DNA of 64,000 nucleotides from Rhizobacter sp. Root1221 (GTDB lineage Bacteria > Pseudomonadota > Gammaproteobacteria > Burkholderiales > Burkholderiaceae_C): positions 418,865 to 482,864 of the forward strand of contig NZ_LMDI01000001.1 of NCBI RefSeq assembly GCF_001425785.1, given 5' to 3'. Of this stretch, positions 9,630 to 18,841 are shown piece after piece; positions within the stretch are counted from its first letter, which is position 1, and each line of letters begins with the position of its first letter. The notes under the pieces were generated by a model. It worked only from the letters and a program-made list of their open reading frames with translations, did not search any database and was not told where the DNA came from. The position numbers were made by a program, and so were the translations under genes.

Positions 9630-11975
9630 TCAAAATTCCTGCCGCGCCGCCAGGCTGAAGCGCCGCGGCGCACCAGGCGAGACCCAGGCGTTGTTGTAGG
9701 CGCTGGCGTACCAGGTGCGGTTGAACAGGTTGTCGAGCTGCAACGACAGGTGAAACCCCGACTGCTGCCATTGCGTGGTCAGCCGCGCCGTGGTGTAGGA
9801 GGGCAGTTGCGGCGTCCCCGAGTCGCCGGTCCGCGGGCCCATGTGGGTGACCCCGCCGCCGAGTGTCAGCTGGCCGCCGCCCAGGGGCTGGTCGTGCAGC
9901 AGCAGGAGGCTGCCGCTGATCCGCGGAAACTGCGGCAGCGCGCGTTGCAGCCAGGCTGCCGCGGCCACGCTGCGCCAGCCGGGCGCGATCTCGCCCTGCA
10001 GCTCGGCCTCGAGCCCGCGGCTGTGCGCGCGTGCGGCGGCGATGCTGAAGTCGGGGTGCTGCGGGTCGGTGACCAGCACCTGGCGCTTGACGATGTCGAA
10101 CGCCGCCAGTGCGGCCGCGAAGCGCCCGTCAGGGGGCTGCCACTTCAGGCCGGCTTCGCGTGCGCTGCCGCGTTCGGGCTCGAAGGCCTGCCCGGTCACG
10201 TCCACGCCCACGTTGGGCCGGAACGAGGCGCCGTAGCTGGCGTAGGCCGCCCAGCCCGCGGCGGGCCGCCAGGTCAGGCCTAGGCGAGGTGTGGCGGCCT
10301 GCACGGTCTGCGCGTGGGTCAGGTCGGCCAGGCGGTCATGCACCCGCTGTTCGAAGCGGTCCTGGCGCAGCCCGATCAAGAGCCGCCACTCGGGCGCCAG
10401 CGCCAGTTCGTCCTGCAGGTACCAAGCCAGCCCGCGCTGGCGCTCGGTGGTGGACAGGAAGTCCTGCGGCTCGGGCAGCGGGCTGCCGTGGTAGACCGGC
10501 TGGAACACGTCGATGCCGTAGTCCGCCCATTGCGCCGAGGGTGTGCGCTGCATGCGCTGCGCCAGGCTGAAGCGAAACCCCTCCACGCCGAACAGCATCC
10601 GGTGCGCGAGCCCGCCGGTGCGCAGCGTGCCCAGCAGGTCGACTTGCACGGCCTGGTCGCTGGACGCGAAGTCGCGCCGGCGGCGTTGCCGCCACAGCCA
10701 GCCATCGCGGTCCAGCGACTCCAGCCCGGCACCGTAGGCGTGGCCATAGGTGCTGTCGCCGTTCATCGTGCCGCGGCGCGCCATCAGGCCCGCGTTGATC
10801 GACCAGCCGTCGGGCAGGCGCTGCGTCAACCGCAATTGGTGTGTCTGGTTCACGAGCGTGATGTCGCCGTCGTCGGGCTCGCCGTAGAAGCGGCTGATCG
10901 GCACCTTGCCCAGCTGGCCGCCCACCGCCACCACGCCCCGGTCCAGTGGCGCGCGCTGGCGCAGCCACTCGCCGTCGTAGCGCAGCGTGGTGCCCACCAC
11001 GGGCTGCCACGCCAGCGCCGGGGCGAGCAGCTCGCGGCGCGTGCGCACGTGGTCGCGGAAGCTGCCGTTGTCCTCCGCTGCGGCGTTCAGGCGCAGCGCC
11101 GTGGCGTCATCGAGCCGGCCGCCGAGGTCCAGCGCCAGGCGCTTGGCGTCCCAGCTTCCTGCGCGTGCCTCGATCGATCGTGCGGGCAGTGCCTCGCCCG
11201 GAAGGGGCGCCTGCCGGGTCACGACGTTGAGGGTGCCCCCCGGTTCAGACGCGCCGTACAGCGCCCCCATGGGGCCGCGCAGGAATTCGAAGCGCTCGAC
11301 GTTGGCGCTGTCGCGCGGCGCGTTATAGCCGCGGTTGCCGGCCATGCCGTTGCGCAGCAGGCTCATGCCTGTGTCCTCGTGGCCGGCAAAACCGCGCAGC
11401 GCGATGTTGTCCCAGGTGCCGCCGAAGTCGTTCTGCCGGGATACGCCGGGAACGTGTTCAAGCACGTCGTTGAGGCGCAGCGCGCCGACGGAGTCGATCA
11501 GCGCGCGGTCGACCGTCGTCAGGGCCTGCGGCGTGTCCAGTGCGGCAGCGCCGCTGCGGGCGGCGGCGCCCGCGGCCAGAGGCGTTTCGTCGCGCGTGGC
11601 CACCACGCGCACGACAGGCAGGGCCGGACCGCCCTCCGCCGCGGATGCAGGGCCTGCGGGCGCAGCGTTCGGCGGCAGAGCCTGCGCGCGGATCAACACG
11701 AACAGCCCGGGGCTGGGTTGCGTGGCGGCCAGGCCTGTGCCTTCCAGCCACCGCGAGAGAGCCTGGTGCGCCGACAGGCGGCCGGTGACGCCACCACTTC
11801 GCAGGCCCCGCAGCAGCGCGGCGTCTGCCTGCACCGTGATGCCCGCCTGCGCGGCGAGGGCCGGCAGTTGGTCGGTCATGGGGCCGGCGGGCAGATCGAA
11901 ATCCAGGTCCGCGGCAATTGCGGGCAGAGGCAAGCACGCGGAGAGCGCCAGCGCGAGCAGGACGCTGCGGCGCAT
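9630..11975 (-). CDS. TonB-dependent siderophore receptor, FecA-type transducer
   Basis: This 781-residue receptor has a signal peptide (residues 1-22) and then a secretin/TonB N-terminal (STN) domain at residues ~25-95 (LPALAAQAGITVQADAALL), the part that contacts FecR in the periplasm. Plug signatures NDFGGTWDNIALRGF and GALYGASEPGG follow, then the barrel ending LAARQEF. It starts 2 nt after the fecR stop (TGA-AC-ATG), so it is coupled. With the upstream sigma and anti-sigma genes this forms a cell-surface signalling circuit that senses its own ligand. Receptor class is certain; the ligand is unknown. Confidence 0.93.
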   Translation of the reverse strand: MRRSVLLALALSACLPLPAIAADLDFDLPAGPMTDQLPALAAQAGITVQADAALLRGLRSGGVTGRLSAHQALSRWLEGTGLAATQPSPGLFVLIRAQALPPNAAPAGPASAAEGGPALPVVRVVATRDETPLAAGAAARSGAAALDTPQALTTVDRALIDSVGALRLNDVLEHVPGVSRQNDFGGTWDNIALRGFAGHEDTGMSLLRNGMAGNRGYNAPRDSANVERFEFLRGPMGALYGASEPGGTLNVVTRQAPLPGEALPARSIEARAGSWDAKRLALDLGGRLDDATALRLNAAAEDNGSFRDHVRTRRELLAPALAWQPVVGTTLRYDGEWLRQRAPLDRGVVAVGGQLGKVPISRFYGEPDDGDITLVNQTHQLRLTQRLPDGWSINAGLMARRGTMNGDSTYGHAYGAGLESLDRDGWLWRQRRRRDFASSDQAVQVDLLGTLRTGGLAHRMLFGVEGFRFSLAQRMQRTPSAQWADYGIDVFQPVYHGSPLPEPQDFLSTTERQRGLAWYLQDELALAPEWRLLIGLRQDRFEQRVHDRLADLTHAQTVQAATPRLGLTWRPAAGWAAYASYGASFRPNVGVDVTGQAFEPERGSAREAGLKWQPPDGRFAAALAAFDIVKRQVLVTDPQHPDFSIAAARAHSRGLEAELQGEIAPGWRSVAAAAWLQRALPQFPRISGSLLLLHDQPLGGGQLTLGGGVTHMGPRTGDSGTPQLPSYTTARLTTQWQQSGFHLSLQLDNLFNRTWYASAYNNAWVSPGAPRRFSLAARQEF

Positions 11976-11977
11976 GT

Positions 11978-12946
11978 TCAGGCCTGGGGCAGCACGCTGG
12001 CCCACCAGCGCGTGCGCCAGACCACGCGCACCGGCAGCGTGGCCGGCAGTGCGTCGAGGACCTCTTCGCTGCGGTCGAGCTGGAAGGCCCCGCTCACCCG
12101 CAGGTGGGCCACGGACGGGTCGCAGTGCAGCACCCCGCGCCGGTACCGGCCAAGTGCGAGCAGGAAGTCGTCCAGGCGCTGCTCCTGAGCGACCAACAGG
12201 CCACGCGTCCAACTGGCGGCGTGCGGGTCGGCCTGTCGAAGCGGGCTGAAGGTCTCGCCGTCGAAGTCCACGGCCAAGCCCGCGGCCACCGTTTGCGCAG
12301 CGCCGTGCGACAGGCGAGCGGCGACCGCGCCTTCGAACACGGCGAGGCGGGCGCGTTCGTGTCCGGACAGCACCAGGAAGCGCGTGCCGAGTGCCCGCAA
12401 GTCGCCCCAGGCCGTGCCGAGCAGGAAGGGGCGGGCGGCATCCGCTGCGGTCTCGACCAGCACCTCGCCGTGGCGCAGCGTGACGCGGCGCTGCGCCTGC
12501 GTGTAGGCCACGTCGAGCGCGGTGTCGGTGTCGAGGTGCAGCCTCGTGCCGTCGGGCAGCTCGAGGTCACGCCGTTCGCCCACGGCGGTGTGGTGATCCG
12601 CCGCCAGGGTGTGGCCCCAGCCCGTCCAGGCCATGTAGCCGGCGGGCGCCGCCAGGGCCAGTGCACCGAGTCCGCGCAGCGCTCGGCGGCGCGCGGGCTT
12701 CGGCCGGGCGAGCACCTGGCGGGCCACGGCGGGCGGCAACCGGCCGATGTCCTGGTGCACTTGCATGGCGCGCTGCCAGGCGCGCTCGTGCTCGGGCGAG
12801 GCCTTGCGCCAGCACTCGCAGGCGGCGAGATCGTCCGCGCTCGCGTCACCGGCATGCAGGCGCGCGAGCCACGCCGCCGCGGCGCGCACGGCGGCGCGGT
12901 CGAGCGGGGCTTTCGGGTCCGTGGGGAGAAGCGGCGCGGCGCTCAC
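11978..12946 (-). CDS. FecR-family anti-sigma factor
   Basis: This 322-residue inner-membrane regulator would receive the signal from the STN domain of the receptor and control the ECF sigma factor. An N-terminal cytoplasmic domain (residues ~10-80, with AAAWLARLHAGDASADDLAACECW) is followed by one membrane segment near residues 88-105 and the FecR fold (RRDLELPDGTRLHLDTDTALDV...LRHGEVLVET). I place the start at GTG 12946, which overlaps the sigma stop as GTGA; an upstream GTG at 12964 would add six residues. The downstream receptor follows within 2 nt. Confidence 0.92.
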   Translation of the reverse strand: MSAAPLLPTDPKAPLDRAAVRAAAAWLARLHAGDASADDLAACECWRKASPEHERAWQRAMQVHQDIGRLPPAVARQVLARPKPARRRALRGLGALALAAPAGYMAWTGWGHTLAADHHTAVGERRDLELPDGTRLHLDTDTALDVAYTQAQRRVTLRHGEVLVETAADAARPFLLGTAWGDLRALGTRFLVLSGHERARLAVFEGAVAARLSHGAAQTVAAGLAVDFDGETFSPLRQADPHAASWTRGLLVAQEQRLDDFLLALGRYRRGVLHCDPSVAHLRVSGAFQLDRSEEVLDALPATLPVRVVWRTRWWASVLPQA

Positions 12947-13485
12947 TCGGTCGCGAGGATGCACGCCTCGAAGGCCTGGGCCATGTAGCGCTTGACGCTG
13001 CGCTCGGTGACCGACAGCTCGACGGCTATCTGCCCATAGGTCAGCCCGTCGAACTGCGACAGCAGGAAGGCCTGCCTGGCGCGTTCGGACAGGGTGGCGA
13101 GCGCGGCATCGATGAGATGCAGCGCCTGTCGCGCGACGGCCTGTTGCTCGGGCGATGGCCAGCTGGCCTCGGGCAGCGTTGCCAAGGCTTCAGCCCAGGC
13201 CTGCTCCAGCGACAGGCGGCGGAAGTGGTTCGCCACCAGCCGGTTGGCCACGGTGGCCAGGAAGGCGCGTGGCTCGTGCAGCTCGGCCGCATTGGCGGCG
13301 CCGCGAAGCCGGGCGTGGATGAGCCGCAGGAAGGTGTCCTGCGCCAGGTCGGCCGCCTGGTGCGTGCAGCCGAGCTTGCGGCGCAGCCAGCCGAGCAGCC
13401 AGAGGTGATGGTCACCATAAAGCCGGGCCAGGTTTGGCGCCCAGTCCGGGGTTGGCGCGGGGAAAGGGGAGGAAGCGACGGGCAC
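12943..13485 (-). CDS. ECF RNA polymerase sigma factor, FecI type
   Basis: This 180-residue sigma-70 family factor has region 2 (DHHLWLLGWLRRKLGCTHQAADLAQDTFLRL) and region 4 (LSERARQAFLLSQFDGLTYG...SVTERSVKRYM), separated by a short linker as in iron-starvation sigmas. I choose GTG 13485 because it gives the normal FecI length; the open frame continues upstream to 13686 without support. It leads the operon sigma-FecR-receptor-receptor-DUF4198. A Fur-box-like sequence at 13525-13543 lies about 40 nt upstream, so iron repression is likely. Its target promoters cannot be listed from this window. Confidence 0.92.
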   Translation of the reverse strand: MPVASSPFPAPTPDWAPNLARLYGDHHLWLLGWLRRKLGCTHQAADLAQDTFLRLIHARLRGAANAAELHEPRAFLATVANRLVANHFRRLSLEQAWAEALATLPEASWPSPEQQAVARQALHLIDAALATLSERARQAFLLSQFDGLTYGQIAVELSVTERSVKRYMAQAFEACILATE

Positions 13486-13524
13486 GGCGCGGCACTCGAG
13501 GGCCGACGAACCGTCGGCGAAGAG

Positions 13525-13543
13525 TGAATGAGAATTAATGGCA
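13525..13543 (-). promoter_or_regulatory. Fur-box-like site upstream of the ECF sigma gene
   Basis: On the plus strand this reads TGAATGAGAATTAATGGCA, a partial match to repeats of the Fur core (NATWAT) as found in many Fur boxes. It lies about 40 nt before the sigma start and in an AT-richer patch than its surroundings. Confidence 0.5.
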
Positions 13544-13582
13544 TCAGTGTACGTGAAGAGTTGCGCCACCCGCCCATATTCG

Positions 13583-13990
13583 CTACGACCGCCAATCGCC
13601 CAGTACGCCCCTTCTGCGCAGGCCCAGCAGGCGTGCCTCCAACTCCAGATACTGGCTGTCGTGCAAGGCGTTGACGCAGGCATCACGGCCTGCGCGCAAC
13701 ACCTCTACAGGCAGCTTCCGCGACGCTTCCCGAGACAGGACCACGATGGGCAGCAGCGGCCGTGCCGCATGCAGGCGTGAGATGGCCGGCAGGGCCTGCC
13801 GGGTTTTCGCCCCGACATCGAGAACGGCAACCACGCACCAGCCGCTCAACTGGCGAACCCGATCGGGGGCCGCATCGGCTGCGACGACCACGTCAAAACC
13901 TCGATCCATCAGCAAGCCGGCGAGCTTGCGGAGGCGTACCTTGGTCTCGCCTACCAGGAGGACCGGGCCAGGAAAGAGGAGGGCGGACAT
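13583..13990 (-). CDS. Stand-alone receiver-like domain protein
   Basis: This 135-residue protein has the alternating strand-helix pattern of a response-regulator receiver (PVLLVGETKVRLRKLAGLLMDRGFDVVV, then CVVAVLDVGAK with a candidate phospho-Asp). No output domain follows. The acidic pair normally at the end of strand 1 is reduced to a single Glu (VGE), and the strand-5 lysine is not obvious, so phosphorylation is doubtful. A second ATG lies three codons upstream at 13999. It precedes the ECF sigma gene on the same strand but is separated from it by a Fur-box-like site. No partner kinase is adjacent. Confidence 0.55.
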   Translation of the reverse strand: MSALLFPGPVLLVGETKVRLRKLAGLLMDRGFDVVVAADAAPDRVRQLSGWCVVAVLDVGAKTRQALPAISRLHAARPLLPIVVLSREASRKLPVEVLRAGRDACVNALHDSQYLELEARLLGLRRRGVLGDWRS

Positions 13991-14108
13991 GGCAACCATT
14001 GTTTCCAGGGATCGCCTTGAACGCTGAACCGTGCGCGGTCACCACTGATACGATCCTGATCAATTCACTGGCCGAAGGCGAAACAGGCGTAGACCGTCCA
14101 GTTCGGGT

Positions 14109-16292
14109 TCACAGTTCGAAGACGACGTTCACCAGAACCTGCCGGGGCGTTCCGAGCGGCAGCACGTTGTTGTTCAGGCCGCCGGCGTAGTAGTCCTTGT
14201 CGAACAGGTTCTTCACCGTCAGACCGGCGCGCCAGTGCCGGGCCTGGTAACCCAGGCCGGCGTCGAACACGGTGTAGGCGGGCACCACGTAGTCAAAGCT
14301 GTAGCCACGCTTGTCGCTCTCGTGGCGCAGGCCTGCGGTGGCTGACCAGCCGTGCAGCAAGCCGCCGGTAAAGCGGTGGCCCACCTGGGCGTTGACGGCG
14401 TGCCGCGGCACGTTGTCGAGCCGCTTGCCTACGCGGGCGGCGGTGTTGTCCTGGGTCACCTCGGTGTCGCTGTAGGTGTAGGCGGCGCTCAGCGTCCAGC
14501 CGCCATCGAGTTCGGCGTTGAGCTCGGCCTCGAAGCCCTTGGCGCGCTGCTCGCCAGTTTGCACGCTGAAGCCTGTGTTCACCGGATCGGCGGTGGTCAC
14601 GTTGCGGCGCTTCAGGTCGTACACGGCCAGCGCGCCCTGGACCCGGCCGCCATCGGATTGCAGCTTGACGCCCACTTCCACCTGCTGGCCGGTTTCCGGG
14701 GTGAACTGCTGGCCGTCGAAGTTGGTGCCCTCGACCGGGTAGAACGAATTGGCCACGCTCGCATAGGGCGCGACACCCGGCGTGACTTGGTACATCAACC
14801 CGGCATTGCCGGTGGTCTTGCTGGGCCGTTGCGAGAGTTCGGCACCGGTCAGGTGGTTGGTCGTGGTGTTGCGCACGCGATCGTGGCGCGCGGCCAGGCT
14901 CAGTGTCAGCTTGTCCTGCAGGCGGATTCGATCGCGCAGGTACAGGCCGACGTCGACGATGTTGCTGGTGTCGTCCGCGTTCGGCGTGGCCGGGCAGTTG
15001 ATGGGGGCGCCGTAGACCGGGTTGTACAGGTCGAGTGCCGGCACCGTGCAAGTGGAGGAGGCGAGGCGGATGATGTCGCGCCGCAGGTCCAGGCCGGCCA
15101 TCAGGCTGTGCTGCAGCGGCCCGGTCGTGAAGTCTCGTTGCAGGTTCTGGTCGGCCATCAGGCTATGGCCGGGGATGTCCTGGACGCGGCCGGTGCGGGC
15201 CTGGGTGCGGTTGTCGGCCCTCAGCGCGTTGTGGAACACGGCCAGGCCGTCGACATCGAAGCGCTGTGCGCGCACGTTCTGGCGCAGCGTCCAACCCGAG
15301 GCGAAGCGGTGTTCCAGGGCCCAGCCCACGCTCGCCGCCCAGGCGCGGTAGGGGCCGAAGCCGGGCTCGCCGGCGAACAGGCTGCGGTCCAGCTTGCCGT
15401 TCGGGTTGTCCAGCAGCGTGCCGTAGGGCGACAGGCCCTGCTGGCGGATGTACTCGCGGTTCTGGTAGCTCGTCAGCAGCGTGAGGTCGGTGTCGGGGCC
15501 GAGGTCCAACGTCAGCGAGGGGGCCAGCCAGCGCTTCTTGAAGTACACGTGCTGCGTCGGGTCGTCACTGTCGGAGACCAGCGCATTGAGGCGCCAGGCC
15601 GCCTTGCCGCCTTCGGGGGACAGCGGTCGGCCCAGGTCCACGGTGGCTTGCTTCATGCCGTAGTTGCCCAGCGTGAACCCGACCTCGCTGAAGCTCTCCG
15701 CCCGGGGCCGCTTGCTGACGAGGTTGACCATGCCGCCGGGCTGCACCAGCCCGAAGTTGACGGAGGCCGGCCCCTTGAGCACTTCCACGCTTTCGGCGCC
15801 GAAGAGCTCCTGCGCGATCCAGGTGTCGCTGCCTTGCTTGAGCCCGTCGAGGTACACCGATTCGGTGGCGCGCACGCCGCGGATGATGAAGTCGTCCCAG
15901 CCGCGCCGGCCGTAGTTGCCCGAGACCACGCCGGCCACGCCCTGCAGCGCGTCGGTGAGCGACTGCACGCCGCGTTCGTCCATCTGCGCACGGGTGAGCA
16001 CGGAGACCGATTGCGGCGTCTCGAAGAGCGGTGCGCCGGACTTGGTGGTGCTGGCTGCCGCCTTGGTGGCGACGATGCCGCTGTCGGCCGCGGCCCGCAC
16101 GCGCACGGGGGGCAGTTCGCTTTCCGGAGGTGTTTGTGGTGCGTGCGCGGCGGATGCCGGGCTTGCCGGTGCAGCGGGCGGCGCTTCGGTCTGGGCACGG
16201 GCCCCGGCAGCTGCCAGCAGGGCAGCCAGCGCGATGGACGTATGGGAGAAAGTTGGCGTGCCGGTCTGGCGTTGGATCTGGAGACGATGCAT
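14109..16292 (-). CDS. TonB-dependent siderophore receptor
   Basis: This 727-residue outer-membrane receptor has a signal peptide (residues ~1-33, ending AAGARAQ) and an Ala/Pro-rich linker. The plug shows FETPQSVSVLTRAQMDERGV, RRGWDDFIIRGVRATESVYL and the LVQPGGMVNLVSKRP element. The barrel ends with the C-terminal aromatic signature VVFEL. There is no STN domain, so it is a transporter only. It is the last gene of a DUF3649-PepSY-DUF3325-receptor operon, starting 90 nt after the DUF3325 stop. It is only distantly related to the tandem receptors at 7351-11975. Ferric hydroxamate-type siderophores are plausible ligands but unproven. Confidence 0.92.
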   Translation of the reverse strand: MHRLQIQRQTGTPTFSHTSIALAALLAAAGARAQTEAPPAAPASPASAAHAPQTPPESELPPVRVRAAADSGIVATKAAASTTKSGAPLFETPQSVSVLTRAQMDERGVQSLTDALQGVAGVVSGNYGRRGWDDFIIRGVRATESVYLDGLKQGSDTWIAQELFGAESVEVLKGPASVNFGLVQPGGMVNLVSKRPRAESFSEVGFTLGNYGMKQATVDLGRPLSPEGGKAAWRLNALVSDSDDPTQHVYFKKRWLAPSLTLDLGPDTDLTLLTSYQNREYIRQQGLSPYGTLLDNPNGKLDRSLFAGEPGFGPYRAWAASVGWALEHRFASGWTLRQNVRAQRFDVDGLAVFHNALRADNRTQARTGRVQDIPGHSLMADQNLQRDFTTGPLQHSLMAGLDLRRDIIRLASSTCTVPALDLYNPVYGAPINCPATPNADDTSNIVDVGLYLRDRIRLQDKLTLSLAARHDRVRNTTTNHLTGAELSQRPSKTTGNAGLMYQVTPGVAPYASVANSFYPVEGTNFDGQQFTPETGQQVEVGVKLQSDGGRVQGALAVYDLKRRNVTTADPVNTGFSVQTGEQRAKGFEAELNAELDGGWTLSAAYTYSDTEVTQDNTAARVGKRLDNVPRHAVNAQVGHRFTGGLLHGWSATAGLRHESDKRGYSFDYVVPAYTVFDAGLGYQARHWRAGLTVKNLFDKDYYAGGLNNNVLPLGTPRQVLVNVVFEL

Positions 16293-16382
16293 GAAAAAAG
16301 GAGACGTGGTTGAGTTCAGATGACAAGGGGGCAGGGCACGCCGCACGCGGGCATGCACCCCCGCGCTGCGGTGGCGCATGTG

Positions 16383-16697
16383 TCATGGCGTTGCGATGGT
16401 GCCCAGCAGGGCAGCGGTGCCTGCCATGGCCAGGCACCAGCGTGGCTTCCAGGCCAGCAGGAGCACGCTGGCCGCGCCCGACACCGCCATGGCGCCGATC
16501 CAGGTCAGGCAACCCAGTGACCAGCCCTCGATTCGCACCGCATGGGCCAGCACCATCAGGAGGGCGGCGGCGCCGCTGCAGCGCCAGCCTCGGTGTGCCC
16601 AGGCCGAGCCCTCGCGGCCGAAGACCTGCTCATGGTGGCGTGGCATGGCCAGGGCCAGGGCGCACCAGGCGGCCAGGGACCACAGCAGGGCCGTCAT
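16383..16697 (-). CDS. DUF3325 membrane protein, iron-uptake associated
   Basis: This small 104-residue protein has about three hydrophobic segments (residues ~1-18, 40-56, 62-100). The neighbourhood DUF3649-PepSY-DUF3325-TonB receptor is a recurring proteobacterial siderophore-uptake set, and size and topology fit DUF3325. Its ATG overlaps the PepSY gene stop as ATGA (16694-16697), indicating translational coupling. The function is not known; a role with the PepSY protein in reducing or releasing iron is inference from context. Confidence 0.78.
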   Translation of the reverse strand: MTALLWSLAAWCALALAMPRHHEQVFGREGSAWAHRGWRCSGAAALLMVLAHAVRIEGWSLGCLTWIGAMAVSGAASVLLLAWKPRWCLAMAGTAALLGTIATP

Positions 16698-18331
16698 CGC
16701 TGGGTTCTCCAATGGAGCGGGCGCCACGCCACCAGGCGAGGCCTTGGCGCGATGCCGGCTTGCGTTTGGTGACGCAGCCGCCACGTGGCATAACCCGCCG
16801 CCGCTGCGACGGCCAACAACGCCAGGTCGACGCCCAGCGGCGCCCGGCGCCCGCTGTTCAGCATGGCCCAGGGGCCGTCGCCGCTGCCCGCCCAGTTGGC
16901 CAGCACGGCCGCCAGGGAGATGGCGCAAAGCGCCGCGCATTGCTGCACCCAGTGACGCTGCCCGTGCCGCAGCGCGGCGGCATGGCACAGGCTGGCCGCC
17001 CACAAACCGAAGAACCAGCGCATCGAGGCCGCCAGCGGCGTGGCACCCCAGGTCCACCATGCGGCGGGCAAGGTGTTCAGCAGCATCACGCCGGCACTGG
17101 CCAGCAGCAGGCCGCACACCGAGGCCACCGTCAACACCTGCACCCAGCTTGCGCCGCGCCAGCCCAGGCGGGCATGGCGTTGGGCGCGTTTTTGCACCCA
17201 CACGATGCTGCCGGTGGCCAGCATCACGCAGCCGCTCAAGCCCATCAGGAAGTAGAGCCAGCGCAGGGTCCAGTGTTCGAACTGGATCAGGTGCAGGCCG
17301 GCGATGAAACGTTGCACGCGCGAAGCGGCGGGCAACGCCTCGGCATGCAGCAACGCGCCAGTGCCTGCATCGAAGTACAGCGTGCCTTGCTCCAGCGCCA
17401 CGCGGCGGCCGTAGGCACGGCGCACTTCAACCACCGCATGGGCGTCGCGCGGCTGGCGCACGATGACGAGTTGCACCTCGCCCGGCTGGCCTGCGGCGGC
17501 CCAGTGGGCGCGGGCCTGCGTCGCCAATGCATCGATCGAGGCCCGCCGCTCGAGCGGGCGTTTGGCCGCCGGGCGGCTGAAGCGCGACAGCACCTCCTTC
17601 GAGTAGGCGGCCGTTTCCCCGCCGTACACCCAGGCGATGGCCGGCTGCAGGTAGACCGCGGCGAAGACGATCAGCCCCGACAACGCGATCACGAAGTGGA
17701 AGGGCAGCGCAAACACTGCCGTCACGCTGTGCAGATCCAGTGCGGCGCGTTGCAGGGCCTTGCGCGGGCGGAAGGTGAAGAAGTCCTTGAAGATGCGCCG
17801 GTGCGTGGCCACGCCAGAGACGATGGCCACCAGCATGGCCATGGCGGCCAACCCCACCAACCATTCCCCCAGGTCCAGCCACTTCAGGTGCAGGCTGTAG
17901 TGGAAGGGATAGAAGAGTTGCGTGCCCAGCGCTGCACCTTGTTCAGGCAGCAGTTCGCCGGTGGCCGGGTGCAGATCCCGAGCGCCCCGCTCGACGCCCC
18001 CACCTGACCAGCCCAGCCGCAGTGTGGGTGTGCGTTCGGCCGGCGGGTAGATCAACCAGGATGCCGCCTTGCCGGGGGCGAGCCGCTCCAGCAGCGGCAG
18101 CGCCTGGTCCAGCGACGGCCCGGGGTTGCCGGCTGCGGCCGGTGTGGCCAGCCGCGTGTGGGGTTGCGCCCAGCGGTCGATCTCGCGGTCGAAGACCGCC
18201 AGCGTGCCCATCAGGAAGATGGTGAACAGCAGGCTGCCGAAGATCACGCCGCACCAGGTGTGCACCTCGTCCATGGCGAGGCGAAAGCCTTTGGGCCGGC
18301 GGTCCGGGGGCGGTGTGTCTTGCGGGATCAT
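16694..18331 (-). CDS. PepSY-associated membrane protein (siderophore-iron reductase-like)
   Basis: This 545-residue inner-membrane protein has a PepSY-TM architecture: a first membrane helix at residues ~22-45 (GVIFGSLLFTIFLMGTLAVF), a large periplasmic section, paired helices near 185-240, and further hydrophobic helices to the C-terminus. Histidines within membrane segments (FHYSLHLKW, LDLHSVTAVF, GLHLIQFEHW) are candidate haem or metal ligands, as in family members linked to ferric-siderophore reduction. The start is ATG 18331; GTG 18343 is an alternative. It follows DUF3649 by 17 nt and overlaps DUF3325, so the set is one operon. The reductase role is inferred from family context. Confidence 0.85.
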   Translation of the reverse strand: MIPQDTPPPDRRPKGFRLAMDEVHTWCGVIFGSLLFTIFLMGTLAVFDREIDRWAQPHTRLATPAAAGNPGPSLDQALPLLERLAPGKAASWLIYPPAERTPTLRLGWSGGGVERGARDLHPATGELLPEQGAALGTQLFYPFHYSLHLKWLDLGEWLVGLAAMAMLVAIVSGVATHRRIFKDFFTFRPRKALQRAALDLHSVTAVFALPFHFVIALSGLIVFAAVYLQPAIAWVYGGETAAYSKEVLSRFSRPAAKRPLERRASIDALATQARAHWAAAGQPGEVQLVIVRQPRDAHAVVEVRRAYGRRVALEQGTLYFDAGTGALLHAEALPAASRVQRFIAGLHLIQFEHWTLRWLYFLMGLSGCVMLATGSIVWVQKRAQRHARLGWRGASWVQVLTVASVCGLLLASAGVMLLNTLPAAWWTWGATPLAASMRWFFGLWAASLCHAAALRHGQRHWVQQCAALCAISLAAVLANWAGSGDGPWAMLNSGRRAPLGVDLALLAVAAAAGYATWRLRHQTQAGIAPRPRLVAWRPLHWRTQR

Positions 18332-18348
18332 GGTGTCCGTCACGATGT

Positions 18349-18672
18349 TCAGCGCCACGCTGCGGCGAGTGCCGCCAGCAGCGCGGCGGCGGCCAGCAAC
18401 TCGCCCCAGGCGCGCCGTGCGCTGGGAGCGACGAAGGCGCGCAGCCCGGCCAGCAGGTAGACCACGAAAGCGGCCATGCCGGCGCAGACCATGGCCTCGC
18501 CGCGGCTCCAATGCGCGCCCTGTTGAAGGGCCGTGGCGAGCGCCGCGGCGAAGGCCAGCATCAGCACGTAGCCGCCCAGCACGGCGGCCAAGGCTCGGCT
18601 TGCTGCGGGAAGGGCGGCCTTCAGGGGGCTTGATGGCCTTGGCGTGGGTGGGAGGGGAACGGTTGCGCTCAT
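18349..18672 (-). CDS. DUF3649 membrane protein, iron-uptake associated
   Basis: This 107-residue protein has three hydrophobic helices (residues ~24-46, 55-75, 85-105) after a Pro-rich start (MSATVPLPPTPRPSSP). Size, topology and position at the head of a PepSY-DUF3325-receptor operon fit DUF3649. A Fur-box-like site lies about 170 nt upstream, so the whole operon is probably repressed by iron. I know of no biochemical activity for the family. The gap from here to the amylase-fold gene (18673-18911) holds only that site. Confidence 0.75.
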   Translation of the reverse strand: MSATVPLPPTPRPSSPLKAALPAASRALAAVLGGYVLMLAFAAALATALQQGAHWSRGEAMVCAGMAAFVVYLLAGLRAFVAPSARRAWGELLAAAALLAALAAAWR

Positions 18673-18841
18673 GGCAGCTTTGCCGGGTTTGAGGAAATTC
18701 GTGTGGGCCCGCGAGGGCATTGCAGCGCCGTGTGGCGGCCCGAGTCGGACGCCCGTGGTGACCGAAGGCTCGCGATGGCTGGCTTCGAGTGGGTTCGCGC
18801 CGCGGCCGGAAGGGCCGCGTACGCTTGACCGAGCCGCATTG

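Noticed and set aside
13486-13686. A 67-residue N-terminal extension of the ECF sigma factor
   Set aside because: It would run through the Fur-box-like region and the neighbouring gene, and FecI-type sigmas are ~170-180 residues.
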